A DNA stretch of 64,000 bases, taken from positions 1,447,501-1,511,500 of the forward strand of contig CAHIKZ030004140.1 of the NCBI GenBank assembly GCA_903632075.3, written 5' to 3'. Shown here one piece after another: positions 12,285 to 23,480 of this stretch. The first letter of the stretch is position 1. Each line of letters opens with the position of its first letter. The position numbers and the translations under genes are program-made. The DNA is from Acanthosepion pharaonis. Lineage: Eukaryota; Mollusca; Cephalopoda; Sepiida; Sepiidae. The notes beneath the pieces were generated by a model. It saw only the letters and a list, made by a program, of their open reading frames with translations, was not told the origin of the DNA and ran no database searches.

Positions 12285-13262
12285 TATTTGGTGACTGCTT
12301 CTTTTGAGGTTACAATGTCAACAAGTCTTTTTCTATAATCTTTGACAAGTTTCTCACAGCATTGAGTGCCAATTTTTGAACATTCTTCTTGGCAAAATTC
12401 CCACAATTACCCAATTTTACCTGGGTTTCTTGCTTGATATCTTGCAGAGTCGATTGTGCCATCAATGCATACTATTTTACCTGTTCCAGCTGCAGTAAAG
12501 CACCCACAGATCACACTGTCACCACCATGTTTAATGGTTGGTATTAAATTCTTCTCTTCAAAAGCCATATTAGGAGCTTGCTAGATATACCCACTATTGT
12601 TCCTCCCCAAAAGCTCTATTTTGACTTTATCTGATCATAAAACCTTCTGCCAGGATGTTTCTAACTTATTAATATGACCTTTGGCATAGTTGAGGTGTGC
12701 ATGCTTGTGATATTTCATAAGCAGGGGCTTTTTCTAGGCATTCTACCATGAAGATTGGCATTGTTCAGATTTTGTCTCCCTGTAGATGTATGAACATTGA
12801 TTCTAACATTGGGTAGTGAGCATTAGAGAACCTCAAAGATCATGGCAGGATTTGTTTAGTCTTCCCAAACTAGAGGTCTACTTACTCTTGCCGTTATTTT
12901 TCACAGACAACCACTTCTTGATTGTGATGCCATTGTACCAAAGGCCTCCCATCTATAAATAATTTGTTGCAGGGTGGAGAAGTGCACTCCAAAATTTTTT
13001 CATGGTTTTTGTAGCCTTCTCCACCATTATAAGTTTCACCTATGCAATTTTTAAAGCTTCAAGAAGTTCTTTTGACGTTTGCATATTTATATATTTTTTA
13101 AATTTAGTCTCTAACTGCACACTTTTGCATACACAATGAGTTATATTGTTTGACTTCAGTTTACACAGCTTATTAAAATAATGAACATGTGTCACTTTGA
13201 TTTTTACACATGCTCCAAAAATTATTTGAACTGGCAATCATGTAAAACAAAAATACAGAATG

Positions 13263-13477
13263 TAAATGTAAGGGTTCATTTACTTTTGCACATCTTAATT
13301 TTTAATTAACATTTTTATTCCAGCTTGATAAAAATCTTTGAAAGTGGTTGTAATTCATTTAATAAAGGTTTTTCTTAATGAATATATAGTTTAATTAAGA
13401 TTTATTGATTATCTAGAAAAAAGAGACAATTATTTTAAATATTATCTTTGAGGTTCACTTACTTTTGCACAGCATTG
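13263..13477. repeat. right terminal inverted repeat of the Tc1 element
   Basis: Mirror of the left TIR. It contains GGGTTCATTTACTTTTGCAC (inner) and GGTTCACTTACTTTTGCAC (outer), a direct-repeat pair within the inverted repeat. Confidence 0.8.
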
Positions 13478-13609
13478 TATCATGTTGGTCAGATGTATAA
13501 TAGTATTCAAAACAAAGTGGAAAATTTAATCAAAGACACATTTTGCCAAAGAAAATCTTAGTTTATGTTCTCATTGGTATCATCAGTCCAACTAATGATG
13601 CTAAAATAT

Positions 13610-14090
13610 GAGTCCAATATTTAAAAATAATTGGAAGACTTCATTTTTATACATAACATTGAATCTAACCCAAACTCTGCAGACCACATTAAAAAGATTG
13701 GAAGGCATTCTTTTGAATGCTAGTGTTGGATCTGTCAAAAAATGTAAATGATTATAAGATGTTATTTTTATTTATAATCTTAGATCTTCAAAATATTGTA
13801 TAGAGCATGTGAAAATGAATGTAAAACAATGTTTATAATGATGGATTTATCAAAAACTGCATAGAGCAGATAGAAATAATTAGAAGACCCTATTTTGGAT
13901 AAACCAAAAAATGCACAGTGTGCCCAAAAATGATTGAAAGACTTTATTTTTATTTTTACTACTCATTATACCAAAAGATGGATAGAACACTTTTAGATGT
14001 TTAGGAGACTTTTGACTGAAAAATTGACAGAAGTGTGGAAATAGTAAATGTTTATTTGAAAAATATTAAAAGATGATTCCTTATATATAA
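13610..14090 (+). repeat. degenerate tandem repeat
   Basis: A word like AATGATTGGAAGACTTTATTTTTAT recurs in variants at about 13627, 13697, 13748, 13876 and 13929. Several are followed by a CCAAAAAATGCATAGAGCA-like word. Spacing varies from about 50 to 130 bp. Old and diverged. Confidence 0.5.
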
Positions 14091-14263
14091 AACATGAAAT
14101 ATAAAAACAGTCATTGAAACTGTAGTTTTCTATTTCATTCTGTATATTATTCATTTGTGTACATTTATGCTTACATTTTTTAAATCAATGTTCCAACTGC
14201 TGTTTTCTCAGAAGGTGCATTGCTCAAAAAGTAGTGATCCAAACATCATCATCATCATCTTCT

Positions 14264-14599
14264 TTTTTCTTTTTCTTTTTTTTTTCTTCTTCTTCTTTTC
14301 TTCTTCTTTTTCTTCTTTTCCTCTTTTTCATCTTCCTTTATACTTTTTCTTCTTCTGTTCTTCTTCTTCCTCCTTTCTTTCTTTTTTCTTCTTTTTCTTC
14401 TTCTTACTCTTCTTCAACTTTTTCTTTTTCCTCTCTTTCTTCTTCTTTTTCTTGTTCTTTTTTCTTTTTCTTCTTTTTCATTTTCATTTTCTTCTTTTCT
14501 CCTTCTTCCTCTTTTTCATCTTCTTTTCTTTTTCCTCTTCTTTTTTCTTCTTCTTCTTCTTCTTCTTCTTCTTCTTCTTCTTCTTCTTCTTCTTCTTCT
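14264..14599 (+). repeat. (TTC/CTT)n polypyrimidine tract
   Basis: About 335 bp of T and C with almost no purines, ending in roughly 15 perfect TTC units (14543-14598). Frames of about 150 codons here (poly-Phe, poly-Ser, and poly-Glu on the other strand) are repeat translations. Confidence 0.95.
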
Positions 14600-14714
14600 A
14601 TGTACTGTAGAACCACATTTCTGCTACCTCATGTATTTTCTTCATCTGTAAGAAATTTTTCCAACATTCCCTGCCATACATAAAGGTTGATTTTACATAA
14701 CAGTTCAGTAATTT

Positions 14715-15060
14715 TTTTCTACAGGACAATGGCTTAGTGGACAAAAATTTTAGTTTATAAATTTGGTGACAGTGATTGTAAGTTCAATCTCTTGCCCAGG
14801 CATTGAGTACTTGTACTCAGTAGAAAATGGTGAGCAATAACTAAAAGGTACTAAATCAAATAAGAACTAGACAATATCCCTAGACAAGAGCAGTGGAATG
14901 AGAACAGTCTACCCTAGTATATTAAAAAAGGGTTCAGTTCAGAATTCCCTGTAGATTACCCTGATTGATATACACCTGAAGAAGGATGAGGAGCACAACA
15001 GCCAAAACATTGTGATAACAACAACAAAGATGAGAACAATTGTGTGAATATAAATAATGT
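14715..15060 (+). mobile_element. tRNA-headed SINE-like element
   Basis: ATGGCTTAGTGGACA resembles an A box and TAAGTTCAATCTCTTG a B box. A body of about 200 bp follows, then a 3' module GTGATAACAACAACAAAGATGAG that recurs in related form at 60076-60100 and, inverted, at 60845-61010. Head plus shared tail fits a pol III SINE. I cannot name the family. Confidence 0.55.
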
Positions 15061-15064
15061 AGTT

Positions 15065-15430
15065 TTCCCATTTCTCAGCACTTTGCACTGTTTTTGGATG
15101 GCATCTTTTGCTATTCCAATGCATGTTCAGATTTCAGTGTCACATTCTTCCTCCTTTATTAAAACACTTCCCAGATATTTAAACTTCTATATTTATTTGA
15201 TGTTGTCATCTCCTAATTATAGTTTGTATTTTTGGCTTTTTCTCTTAACAACAATACAGTCTGTTTTCTGGTCATTGATGTTTAGTCCTTTCATCTTGCT
15301 TTCTTTTACTACCTTGTTTAGGAGGTCACGTAGTTTGCCTTCAACACAGTGTAATCTATGTTATCTTACATTGTTTAGATTGTATCCACCAATAATAAAT
15401 CCCAATAGTGTCTCCATCTCCCTCAGGATA
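15065..15430 (-). mobile_element. RTE-like LINE fragment
   Basis: Read on the minus strand this matches the LINE at 38150-38470: a segment from the reverse transcriptase/thumb region (a YLGS-type connection, then the C-terminal GIAKDA.QK at 15085-15120). The word AATAATAAATCCCAATAG corresponds to the conserved GFIIG of sibling copies. It directly follows the SINE tail. Frameshifted. Confidence 0.65.
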
Positions 15431-15439
15431 GTCTCACTC

Positions 15440-15560
15440 TAGAGCAGTAGTTCCCAAACATTTTTTCCCTAGACTGCATTTTTGGAATTAAAATTTGCTT
15501 GCACCTCACCAAATTTTATGTAATAAAATGTACATTTAAAAATAAAAAAAATAGAGAAAT
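15440..15560 (+). mobile_element. hAT-like terminus (possible)
   Basis: GCAGTAGTTCCCAAACATTTTTT closely resembles the CAGTGGTTCCCAAACTTTTT ends typical of hAT transposons. No matching right end was seen, so it is solo or the mate has decayed. Confidence 0.35.
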
Positions 15561-15731
15561 AGTTAAAGGGAGATAACCGTGAATTCAAAGTCAGAACATT
15601 ATCATTAATAACTCTCTCTTCCAATTTGCAGACCCTAGTTACTATATTCTTAATACTTGATATAATGCAAAAATATCCCAATGATAAAATAATAATGCCT
15701 AATAAACAAAAGTGTGTAGGTGTTGTATTCT

Positions 15732-15734
<3 letters not shown>

Positions 15735-15808
<74 letters not shown>
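15735..15808. repeat. (TA)n(GT)n compound microsatellite
   Basis: About 18 TA units then about 18 GT units. Confidence 0.95.
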
Positions 15809-15809
<1 letters not shown>

Positions 15810-17030
15810 GAATTGTATCACCTCCTGTCCTCCATAAACACTTGCCTGACTTTTCTGCTAACCAGATGAATATTCATGGGCACTCCTATACCTAAAAACT
15901 TTGCAAACCAATAACATTTTTGCTCTTGTATATAAATACGAGTCACATAATAAAATCCTACCATTTGCCTTGATAAAATCTCTCAGATGACAAAACATGT
16001 CAGCTAAGATAAGTTTTCCTTTTGTCATTATTCAAATTTAGATATCGTAAAACTGATCCACTGGAATATTATAAATACATTTCTTTTTCATTACAGAAAA
16101 TTTTTGAATTTTTTAAAACTTGACTTCATCACTGAAATTTTAATGTCTATATCTTTTAATCTCAACTAAATTTAGCTTTAATTAATTTTCTTTTGTCCCT
16201 TTCATTTAAGGTATCTTCACCAAAGAATTGATAATATCAGAGTTTGTCATTCTGTCAACATAGTTAACAAGCTTTCTTAGAAAAGCCATGCATTTTATCA
16301 TTTAAGTTTTCATGCCATTGTTTGCATTGCAGTATTTGCTGTTAACCTGGGCTGACACTTCTTAATGTTTTTGAGAAAATTTCTAGAGATTCATAAGAAC
16401 AAAGCATTCACATCTCCTTCACAAATCTTTTCTCATAAAAGGATTCTAATTATGGATAATCTAATTTTTCTTTGCTTGTATTCTTTGACAATCAAAAGTA
16501 AAAACACTGTTACAAAATGCAATGAAAATTCTCTTAATTGAGTAAATAAATTCTGACTTTTCAGCAGTTTATTCAAAATCTTTAATATTATTCCATGTCT
16601 CAACCATGGAAGAGAAAAGCAGATATGATATCATGAGAGTTGGTTTTCTGGCAAGAAAGGGTTGATTGTTCATACATTAAAAAATAAATGTCTTTCAAAA
16701 TTAAAACTACTTCAAAATGGAAAAAAGGAAAAAAAGTATGATTCTTTTTATTCCTTACTTTTATTTTTATATTTTTAGAAACTTTAAGGAATTTACTACA
16801 AGCTTCTAATAAGAAAGACATGATGATAAAAAAAAAGAAAGAAAAAATGGAAACATGGGAGAAAGAAAGAGAAAAAGTAAAAAGGAAGAAGAAAAAAGCA
16901 AGTTGAAAGGAAGTGCTAAAAAGAGAAAAAATGTAAAAAGAAAAAAAAATTGCCCCATCTGCAATTAATAATGTTTTTTTTCTCTATTTCTTTATTTTTA
17001 TATTTTATTTTTCTTCCTCTGACTGATTAG
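15810..17030. other. no gene recognised
   Basis: AT-rich, with purine-rich A/G runs at 16830-16950 and poly-T patches near 16975-17010. No coding signal. Confidence 0.5.
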
Positions 17031-17293
17031 CTATGGTGGCAAAATGGCATGAAGAGAAGCATTTTGCCCCTTAGTAAAAAAAAGAAAAAAGAAATATACT
17101 GAAGAAATGGTAGTGTTCAAGAGTCTGTTGTAACTGGGTTCATTTCCCAGTGGGGAAACATCTACCCAATTCCTATTTTTTGTTGCTGCTGCTGCTGCTG
17201 CTGCTGTAGTTATGGGAGGGTTTGAATGGTAGGTCGAGGGTGCAGGTGGGGGTGGACAGAAAGACTTGCTGCTGCTGCTGCTGTTTCTGCTAC
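17031..17293 (-). other. candidate terminal coding exon (low confidence)
   Basis: On the minus strand TTGTGGTTTTGTTTTCAG (ending about 17299) is a good 3' splice-acceptor sequence. The frame that follows is open to a stop at 17031. It encodes a Ser run from CAG repeats, a Pro/Ala-rich piece (CPPPPAPSTYH), an Ala run, and then ordinary-looking sequence (NWVDVSPLGNEPSYNRLLN). Two AATAAA-type signals lie within about 50 bp after the stop. The stretch is less AT-rich than its neighbours. Against a real exon: trinucleotide repeats make up much of it, a Phe-rich tail follows, and no homologous family is recognised. It could be a decayed repeat. Confidence 0.2.
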
Positions 17294-17309
17294 TTCTATC
17301 TGAAAACAA

Positions 17310-17740
17310 AACCACAAGATGTGCAGAGGTTTCATAAGTTTACTTGAAAAGGAAGTTAATTGCACTTGATGACATGTTTTTATTTTGACAAAATGATTAC
17401 CTTCATTGTTTCAGAAGTGAGAAAGCTTGACCCCAGACAATTGTTTGTTGACAGGAATAACTTGTGAATTAAAAGAATCTGATAAATATTCAAAGAAAGA
17501 CAGCAAATATTAGAATGTGACTAAGAAATCTTAAAGGGACTCAACAAGTTTGCTAAAATATTTTGTTTACATTCATAAGTATCTGTGATCAGTTGAGGAT
17601 GTCATTATTTATTGATGCTGTTGTCCTTATCAGTTATAATTGCCAGAGTAAAATGTTGCAAGCTTTACTGTCAGTTACTTGAAAGCTAATACCAAACCAT
17701 AATTATTTGTATTAAAAATGTCATCATTATCATCAGCAGC
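17310..17740. other. no gene recognised
   Basis: AT-rich spacer between the candidate exon and LINE-A copy 3. A short CAG run sits at 17733-17750. Confidence 0.5.
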
Positions 17741-17744
17741 AGCA

Positions 17745-18115
17745 GTAGCAGAAAGAGCAGCATTACTTTTACTGGAATTCAAATGAAGAATTGTACCAAA
17801 TAACAGAAACCACATCACTTGAGGATTTTCAACAGCAGCAACAATTAAAATGGATAGCACATGTAACTTGAAGAGAAAATAATGGCAATCAAAATATTGA
17901 CTTTCCCTATCACTTCAAACAAAAGGTTAGGAAGGAAAGACACATAAATACTGGAAAGTGTCATAAAAGTTAGCAGATTTGAGAAAACCATCTTACTGAA
18001 AAATTGTTTTAATACAAACATTTTATGAATTTTAACTGAAAGTAGCACTGATTGTTTTATTAATAAATATTGAATGTTTCCTTATAAGGAAACAGCCAAT
18101 ATTACCATTAGCATC
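17745..18115 (+). mobile_element. LINE-A fragment, copy 3 (3' end)
   Basis: Encodes, with frame breaks, the C-terminal segment ELYQIT.TTSLEDFQQQQ.LKWIAHVT near 17785-17870, a region typical of LINE ORF2 tails. The perfect palindrome TTTCCTTATAAGGAAA follows at 18077-18092, then AATATTACCATTAGCAT. Confidence 0.7.
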
Positions 18116-18216
18116 AGCATTTCTGTTTCTCTATTTTTACTAATTTTTTTTTCTTTCTTTTTCTTAGTTTTCTTTTTTTTAACACACTCATTGCTATCAT
18201 TTTTTTAATTTTTTTT

Positions 18217-18217
18217 G

Positions 18218-18299
<82 letters not shown>
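18217..18299. repeat. (CT)n(TA)n compound microsatellite
   Basis: Six CT units followed by about 35 TA units. The same (CT)n(TA)n order occurs at 55515-55600. Confidence 0.95.
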
Positions 18300-18301
<2 letters not shown>

Positions 18302-18593
18302 CATAATGTTTATCAGAACAGAAAATGGAATCATGATTCTGACTTCAAATTCTGTCCATGACCATTGTATTTCCTTCAAGGTAACACTCTTGGGAAATGT
18401 ATGAATCCATCTATTCTGGTCAGTTATAAGTAAAATGGTGGGACTGACAGGGTTTAGTAGTCTTGGTAAGGCAAACATTCTAAGGAAAAGACAACTCTGT
18501 ATTACCCCAAAACAGCATAGGTTAGCCTGACAGGTTCAAGCCTATTAATCCTGAAGTCTGATATTGGGGAAAGCTTTGGATATAAAAATATCC

Positions 18594-18625
<32 letters not shown>

Positions 18626-18660
18626 TAATAATAACAACACACACATGTACACACACACAC

Positions 18661-18697
<37 letters not shown>
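18594..18697. repeat. (AAT)n, (CA)n and (TA)n microsatellites
   Basis: Three adjoining short arrays. Confidence 0.9.
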
Positions 18698-18700
<3 letters not shown>

Positions 18701-18769
18701 AATCAAGAAAAACCTTAAAATCCATCTCAGTTATAATTTATTTAATGAATATTTTTATATTCATCACTT

Positions 18770-19030
18770 CAGACCAAAAGTGTTTTTAGAAATAGAATTA
18801 ATCCATCCAGACATAGAAAAAAAAGGGGAAAGGAAAAAGAAAAAGGAAAAAAATTTAATAATAAAAAAAGAGAAAGAAAAAGAGAAAGAAAAAGAAAAAT
18901 TTCAAAAATAATTTTTTTTTTTAAATTAAGGGAAGAAAGAAAGAGAGAGAGAGTGTGTGGGGAAGAAAGGGAGGAGAGAGAGTGAGAGTGAAAGAAAAAA
19001 AGGAAAGAAGGAATTAATGTCTTTCTTAGA
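18770..19030 (-). repeat. purine-rich tract
   Basis: Plus strand is GAAA/GAGA-rich, so the minus strand is a polypyrimidine tract. The 91-codon Phe/Leu/Ser frame is compositional. Confidence 0.7.
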
Positions 19031-19056
19031 ATTATCCCTACCAAAGTACAAATTGG

Positions 19057-19060
<4 letters not shown>

Positions 19061-19117
<57 letters not shown>
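19061..19117. repeat. (TA)n microsatellite
   Basis: About 28 TA units. Confidence 0.95.
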
Positions 19118-19119
<2 letters not shown>

Positions 19120-19550
19120 TGCTTAGTCAACAAGAGTTCATTGAAAGAGGTTTTTTTGGTTTCATTTTATTGCATTTATCCTATTTGCAGATAAGTCATG
19201 GCCATAAGATTTCTAGGTGAAATTTTGGAAGAAACTGTCCCAAATTCATAATGTTTTTATTCAAGTACTTTCTCTAATCATTATTAGGGATATTAATGCT
19301 GTCAGTGTCATAAATAAAAGTTTTATTTGCTTTATCTTAGCATTTTAGGAATACTACATTTTCAATTTAAACTTACTTGTATACAGATGGCATCATATAG
19401 AGGATTTTTTAAAAAATTGTCTTTTAGTGTTCACAATACTTGTGAGTGCATAAGATTGAAGATATTAAATTTTAAATACATTTTATAATGTCATCCAGTT
19501 GTATTTAATATCAATTATTTCTATTGTCCTGAATGCAATGGATAAATTCT
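19120..19550. other. no gene recognised
   Basis: AT-rich spacer, nothing named. Confidence 0.5.
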
Positions 19551-19554
19551 CAAC

Positions 19555-20385
19555 TAAATTGCACAAAAAAGGAAAATGACATTGACATCTAATTTTAACA
19601 GATATATTTACCAAAATTACACAAAAATATCTTGAGTAAATTTATTCAATAAAATCCCCATTAGCTTCAACCACAGCCTCCAGACAACTTTGAAATCTCC
19701 TGCAACTCTTCTGGACAGTATCCTTGTTTAAGTTGGTGAATGCTGCCATAATCCTTGCCTTCAGTTCATCTTTGGTGTTACAAGGAGTTTTGTTTCTCTC
19801 TCGCTCAACTGCACCAAACACATAATAATCAAGGGGGTTGCAGTCTGGGGAGTTATGTAGCCAGATGTAAGGGGGGATGTGGTCACAGAAATTGTCTGAC
19901 TGCTATAAATGGGTTCTCTTGTTTGTGTGACATGGTGCAGAGTCCTGTTGCCAGATATAGGGCCATCTAGCAGCTAACCTCTTGACCTAGGGCAGCACTA
20001 CATCCTCAAGGCTCATGATGTATGCTTCTGTGTTGAGTCTGAGGACTTTGCCAATCAATTCAGGAGTTCTTTTCTTATCAAAATGATCAGAGTGACTTTT
20101 CCAAGCTACTTTACCTTCATAATCACCATTAGACTCATCCAACTCTTTCTGAATCCTCTGCACTATCCTCAGATTAACACCCAATCACTCTAGAATGTTT
20201 GTATTGGAACTTCTGGTGCAAATGCCAAACTCTATAGCATGACATTTCCAATTGCATCATGGTGCTCTCTTTCTCACAGATGGTGCCTAACTGACACTAC
20301 TCTACTGTGCAATTGACAAAATCAAAAACAAACAATGCCTATGCGCAAAATGAAAAATATAAAATGGTGACAATTTACTCATCAC
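19555..20385 (-). pseudogene. DD37D mariner-like transposase, internally deleted (copy A)
   Basis: Minus-strand transposase of the IS630-Tc1-mariner superfamily. From the N-terminus: a short HTH remnant (NLRIVQRIQKELDESNGDYEGK at 20090-20175), then a jump from RTPELIGK straight to LRLNTEAYI. The part with the first catalytic Asp is therefore deleted. Next come DVVLP, broken by a stop or frameshift, a GNRTLHHVTQT segment that is a frameshifted QQDSAPCHT motif, GYITPQTATPLIIM (frameshifted SPDCNPLDYYVW), and a degraded C-terminus near 19660-19740. The second copy at 49860-50700 gives the spacing of 37 residues between the second and third Asp. Confidence 0.75.
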
Positions 20386-20388
20386 ACG

Positions 20389-21350
20389 CAGGATAATGGC
20401 TCACTGCTTGGTCCTATCCTCTTTCTGCTTTAGATTAACAATCTGTCTTTGAACATTCTCAGATTGCTAATAAATAGCACCTCCAAAAATCAAAATGATC
20501 AAAGCCTACCAGCTGATCTCTTATCTGATCTAGATCTAACAGCCCAATGGAGGAAAAACTGTCTTGTAACATATAATATTTCAGACACCAAGCTAACTTT
20601 TCATCACCACCTAGATGATCCTAAATTCTTACCAGTCTTGATAAGGAGGCCCTTTGCTTTGACCATCTTTTGGGACTCAAGTTCACACAAAACCTCAAGT
20701 GAAACAATACACAATCCATCACTAAAGATGCTGGGAGAATAATTGGCTCTATATTCTACTGCAGAATGTACCTGACTCCATCTGCCATGTACTTTATTTT
20801 TATAAGAGTCAGAACAAACTAGAAATTAAGTATTGCTGCCATATCTGGGCTGCAACTGTCCAATTCTTAAAAGTTCAATCCTCAAAAGTTTCAGTGTTTA
20901 TATGACTTTGTAGTTAATGAATTATTTATCACGATTCTACCACTCCTCCCACAGATTCCATGTCATAAGTCTCTCACTACTCTATCATTATTTTCATGAC
21001 AAATGTTTGGACAAGCTACCTTCCCTAGTTCTACTAGTTCATACTTTTATAACTATTATCTTCCATGCCATATACACAGGGCAAACCATCTTCATTTCCT
21101 TCCTATTTCCTTGGTAAGAAAGAACTTCCATTTTCTTCCCAAGAGCTGCTACTTTATGGAACAGACTCCTGAGAGGATGTTCCCATGAACACTACAAGCT
21201 TAACCTCTTCAGGTCTAGAGTCAACAATTGCTTATTATATGTATTTTCATAATCTGTACTTACTTTCCACTTCCCTATACTATAACATCATATAACATCA
21301 TTTAGTAATGCTCTATCTTGAGTGGCTCTTGGGCCTTGTATTGGGTGAAC
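20389..21350 (+). mobile_element. I/Jockey-like LINE fragment
   Basis: Starts in the reverse transcriptase with GSLLGPILFLL at 20400-20430 (the QGS.L.P.LF motif) and then INNL. The catalytic YADD segment is lost. It continues with LLSDLDLTAQWRKNCLV (20520-20570), a segment like YCCHIWA near 20840, a Leu/Ser-rich stretch, and ATLWNRLL..C..HYKLNLFRSRVN at 21150-21225. The 3' end is CTTGAGTGGCTCTTGGGCCTTGT, shared with 7220-7245. Many stops. It abuts the mariner remnant at 20385. Confidence 0.75.
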
Positions 21351-21955
21351 ATTTATTAAAAAAAACGATAGCTTTGAGCATTTTGAGTTTTTCTTTACAG
21401 TGAGTATTTTATCATATTTTAGTTTCAATTTCTAATATTTCCCTTATCTTAGTAGTTTAGTATTTTGGTTGTTTGTGATGCGATGATTGATATGTGCCTG
21501 AATTGAGCTAAATCTCAATAAAAGGTAAATTAATCTATGGGGGAATGTGTGACCAATGTAAGAAATTAATTTAGTATTTTGATTATTCATTTTGGATTCA
21601 TAACCACCTAAAGGCCACGAGAAGACATAAACAACTTTGATTTTAAATAAGGATCTTTTTATATTTTATGTTATTGACAGTTATTAGGTTAGATGTTTTA
21701 AACTTTTTGTAAGAAATGATAACAATTTATTGATATTTACTGGTAAATTATATTTTTAATGGCTTTTCTATCATGTTTAGAGTTTGGGTGAATGTAGTTA
21801 AAAGAAAATAAGATAAAGATGTTCTTAGTTTTGTTTATATCTTGATGGTTGGTCGTGTTATTTCTTATAAAATTCTTTAAAACTAATTTGTTCACCAGTG
21901 AGATTGTTCGGGAAATGATTGCATTTTTCCACATCTAATTTCTGAATGATAATAA
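21350..21955. other. no gene recognised
   Basis: AT-rich DNA without recognisable elements. Confidence 0.5.
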
Positions 21956-21957
21956 CC

Positions 21958-22100
21958 TTCTTCTTCTTCTTCTTCTTCACCATTATCTCTTTTTTCTTCT
22001 ACTTTACTATGATCTTCTTATCTTTTATCTTCTTCTTCTTCTTCTTCTTTTTCTTCTTCTTCTTCTTCTTCACCATTATATACTTCTTTTTCTTCTAATG
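21958..22100 (+). repeat. (TTC)n with duplicated CACCATTAT spacer
   Basis: Two blocks, each ending TTCTTCTTCTTCACCATTAT, in tandem. Confidence 0.85.
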
Positions 22101-22104
22101 AATA

Positions 22105-22800
22105 TTATGAGTTTGTCTTATTTGATCTAATGCATTTATGATACATACAGGTAGATAGGGTCTAACCATTTTCTGAGATGCCTGAAGAGATAATTCACCA
22201 AATACATTCTCTCTCTTTTTTCCTTTTTCTATATGTTATGATGTCTGCATGCTTTGCCCATATTTTCTGCAACTTAAGTTTTCCATGAAGAAGTCTGTAA
22301 CTGGAATGATAGTGATTCTCTTGCACTGAAGCACACACGCTAAATCTTTACACTGGGGCTCTTTTTCCCATGTACATTTTTTGATAAGTATTGTCATTCC
22401 ATACAAGCATGATATTATCATCATCTCAATTACATTTTCTTTTTGCCAGGAAACACTGGATTTGACCTGCAATGCGAAATGACAAACTTATATTATCCCT
22501 ATTCCAGTGGTTGAATGCTTAACGCAATAAATATTTGAAAGATATTTTTCATGGTTTAGGGAGCAACTTAGGCCTTCAATATCAAATGCCAGAAATCTCC
22601 AAAGGATTTTGGTGAAGGCAGCAATTGTTGTCTTTTAGATGATGTAACTCTGGCAATTCCTATCAATTCCAATCAAGGAATGCCAAGGTCTTTCCCCCCA
22701 GCAGCTACAAAAAAAAAATAAATAAAAATAAGAAAAGTCCTTCCTGCAGAAAAAAAAAATTCACTGTATTTCAATCATGTTGCTATTCTCTAATATTATT
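22105..22800. other. no gene recognised
   Basis: A 78-codon minus-strand frame at 22236-22472 follows an acceptor-like CATTTCGCATTGCAG. I recognise no protein family in it and its context is repeat DNA. It may be part of a decayed LINE. Confidence 0.4.
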
Positions 22801-23480
22801 TTAGTTATTATTTTTATGTCTCTGCATGTTCACAATAGGTATCAGTCATTATCACTGGAGATCAAGTGACAGCAAAACTCTTCAGAACCTTCCTCAGTAC
22901 TCCAGCAATTCTTATCAATTTGGATTTTTCTTCATATCTCCACTTTTTCCAAATTTTACCAAGTTTTTGAGAAGAGTCGGAAGGGCCATAATAACAATAA
23001 GCACATAACTGTTACCTTCATACACTATTATATAGATAGTTGTCCAATCTTACACTTTCTTTCAATTTTACTCTGTCATCTGCCAAGACAACAAAATCCA
23101 CTAAAAAAAGTTTTCTTCTTTCTTATGATATTTACATATCTGGTTTCTAAATTGTTGATCAGTTTGAATATCACAGTTACAAAAAATTTCTATATTTTTA
23201 TCCTCTAAAGCCGATTCTGGTTTGTGTATTACCACTGGTTAACATAACCAATCCTACTCATTTGCATAATTCTCAGTGGAATACCATACTCACCCATTCA
23301 TGCTTATTTTTGTATTTTTCTAGGCCAACTTGTATTTATTTATCATCAGCAAATCCCTCTTCCCACAATCTGTGTTCAGTATTTTCCCATGTCTTGTATA
23401 ATCTATATGCCTTTATATAATTGATTTTAATGGCATTGTTATTCTCCCCCATTAATGATCATTCAATTTCTCTTTTCACT
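22800..23480 (-). mobile_element. RLE-type LINE fragment, divergent lineage 1
   Basis: Minus-strand frames contain WVVHKPESALE-like, K.IEIFCNCDIQTDQ and a C-terminal ALPTLLKNLVKFGKSG piece. These match the endonuclease/C-terminal layout of the RLE LINEs at 24.2-29.3 kb, with a different sequence. Heavily decayed. Only the overall order supports the call. Confidence 0.5.

Larger units (their letters stand above)
12071..13477 (-). mobile_element. Tc1-like DNA transposon, complete ends, dead transposase
   Basis: A 1407-bp element flanked by TA on both sides (12069-12070 and 13478-13479), as Tc1 insertion produces. The ends start CAGTGCTGTGCAAAA, and its complement stands at the right. The transposase lies on the minus strand, from high to low coordinates: an HTH/linker remnant, HLHGRMP, a motif like KVLWSDETKIELFG degraded to YDQIKSK near 12630, a TIKHGGDSVICGCF block near 12520 (family HGGGSVM.WGCF), GTGKIVCIDG, and an end segment like VKDYRKRL.DIVTSKEAVTKY near 12300-12350. 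The stretch that should hold the second and third catalytic residues is missing, so it has an internal deletion besides frameshifts and stops. Confidence 0.85.

Noticed and set aside
14155..14683. Frames of about 150 codons on the plus strand (and poly-Glu on the minus)
   Set aside because: Translations of the TTC tract, with only Phe/Ser/Leu or Glu/Lys; no protein family or splice context.
22236..22472. 78-codon minus-strand frame preceded by an acceptor-like sequence
   Set aside because: No recognisable protein features and embedded in decayed LINE territory; evidence weaker than for the two listed exon candidates.
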